Assembly: GCA_903881065.1 (NCBI GenBank) | Contig: CAIRRW010000262.1 | Location: 1-32,367 of the forward strand | DNA from: an uncultured Bacteroidota bacterium | GTDB lineage: Bacteria; Bacteroidota; Bacteroidia; 2-12-FULL-35-15 | Direction: 5' to 3' | DNA length: 32,367 nt | Shown: positions 31,532 to 32,367 of the stretch, piece by piece | Layout of the letters: each line of letters opens with the position of its first letter | How positions within the stretch are numbered: position 1 is the stretch's first letter | Position numbers and translations under genes: made by a program | Notes under the pieces: model-generated | Told to the model about the DNA's origin: nothing | Databases searched by the model: none | The model's input: the letters and a program-made list of their open reading frames with translations, nothing else

Positions 31532-32367
31532 TTAATAATTATTGCCAGAACCCCCTCCGCCGAAATCTCCTCCTCCAAAATTATTGGTATCATTTTCGTG
31601 CTGATTGCTCGCCTGCGCCGAAAAACTTTGGGCAAAAATTAATGCTTCGGCATTTCTTTTCAGGAAATTATCTTCATTAATATCCTCCTTAAAAGTGATA
31701 CCGTGTTTGTTGGTTTTCAGATATTTAAAGGAGAAATAAGCAATCAATATCATTATAATTCCGGCACCTGTCAATGTTATTTCGGGATGTTGCAGACTGA
31801 AATAATATTTGAATGTAAGTGCTGATGCAGTGATGAGCAACAGGCTAATCAATAAGATGGTTTTGTTTTTTGTTTTCAAAGCGTAATAAGCATAAAGCAG
31901 AGGTACTGTTGCTGTTAGAAAATAAAACAGAAAAGCAAGCGGAATCTCCTGTCCGTCTTCTAGTTTCATATCGAAAAAAGCAATGCTGCTTTCGCGAATT
32001 ACAAAGTAATTGCAGGCAAGATAAAACAGTATTAATGCCACCGCTTCGCAAACGGAAAGGCAGGATTTCCATAAGAAATAAGCATCATTTTGTTTTTGTT
32101 TTCGGGCAATAAAATAAACAGGAACCGAAAATAACATCAAAGCAAATGGCATTATCAGCTTTGCAACAGCAACGATATTTAACAGCGAAAAAAAGAAAAT
32201 AGCATACAGACAAAGTGCTGCTGCCAGCGTTACAAGCGTGTCCACATAACGGATTGCGGCGAAAATTATAAATGGAAAGAAAAAAACAAGTGAAAATAAT
32301 ATTCTATTGTCTGTAGTATTATCAACCATAATACAGATGCCCGAAAATAGAAACGACAGTGCTGAAT
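31532..32367 (-). CDS. Multi-pass membrane protein with glycine-rich C-terminal tail (5' end cut by window edge)
   Basis: At least 265 aa. The reading frame stays open from the ATG at 32329 to the right edge, giving a plausible further stretch (SALSFLFSGICI), so the true start probably lies outside. About seven membrane helices cover most of the visible length. The cytoplasmic or periplasmic tail (about 205-265 counted from 32329) is polar and ends in NNFGGGDFGGGGSGNNY. Similar FGGG-type tails occur at the end of many membrane-anchored bacterial proteins, such as those with a TPM domain, but no TPM domain is visible here. I do not recognise the family. Confidence 0.75.
   Translation of the reverse strand, partial: SALSFLFSGICIMVDNTTDNRILFSLVFFFPFIIFAAIRYVDTLVTLAAALCLYAIFFFSLLNIVAVAKLIMPFALMLFSVPVYFIARKQKQNDAYFLWKSCLSVCEAVALILFYLACNYFVIRESSIAFFDMKLEDGQEIPLAFLFYFLTATVPLLYAYYALKTKNKTILLISLLLITASALTFKYYFSLQHPEITLTGAGIIMILIAYFSFKYLKTNKHGITFKEDINEDNFLKRNAEALIFAQSFSAQASNQHENDTNNFGGGDFGGGGSGNNY

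Noticed and set aside
31468..31680. 70-codon plus-strand frame near the right end
   Set aside because: It overlaps the 3' end of the membrane-protein gene, is antisense to its glycine-rich tail, and shows no family likeness.

Overview
The window is AT-rich chromosomal DNA from a member of the Bacteroidota (Bacteroidetes). Three things support this. The gene order purN / acpP-fabF-rnc is typical of the phylum. Many starts are preceded by the Bacteroidetes sigma -7 box TAnnTTTG rather than a Shine-Dalgarno site. The protein types also fit: a LysRS with a C-terminal extension, Cph1-type PAS kinases with an Rcp1-like regulator, and a MerR/B12 - sigma - photolyase set. No rRNA, tRNA, insertion sequence or CRISPR array was found. 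Most of the window is core metabolism, with one accessory pocket at about 10.3-12.36 kb.

Left part (1-7842, all minus strand, read right to left): purN, a MarC-type membrane protein overlapping rnhA, then the heme pathway genes hemA-hemC (overlapping) and hemE without hemD. After these come a secreted NHL beta-propeller protein and, overlapping it by 4 bases, a secreted multiheme cytochrome c that runs off the left edge. At least 12 heme sites are visible in the cytochrome. Heme synthesis therefore sits directly upstream of a heme-rich exported protein, which suggests extracellular or periplasmic electron transfer.

Centre-left (7843-12369): acpP-fabF-rnc on the plus strand, a strong terminator, then the accessory pocket. 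The pocket holds a 63-bp higher-order tandem repeat built from 21-bp units, two mutually exclusive hairpins, a short-loop G-quadruplex motif and a solitary Mrr-type restriction endonuclease. A gene-free stretch with terminator-like hairpins follows.

Centre (12370-20302): dnaX; a three-gene signalling set (Rcp1-like receiver, STAS/SEC14-like protein, MASE1-PAS-PAS histidine kinase) separated by two 42-bp gaps; a small lipoprotein on the opposite strand; superoxide dismutase; nadD; and a secreted protein of unknown function.

Right part (20303-32367): tadA, a lipoprotein M1 aminopeptidase, lysS-gpsA (minus), then PGI/PMI-lipB. The likely light-response module comes next: a CarH/LitR-like MerR regulator with the Wx9EH photoreceptor motif, an ECF sigma factor and a class I photolyase. 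The sigma and photolyase genes carry the same unusual upstream dyad, TGTTTAA-N16-TTAAACA. The window ends in a multi-pass membrane protein with a glycine-rich tail, cut by the right edge. The shared dyad and the third-codon-position pattern of the 21-bp repeat are the two observations most worth following up.
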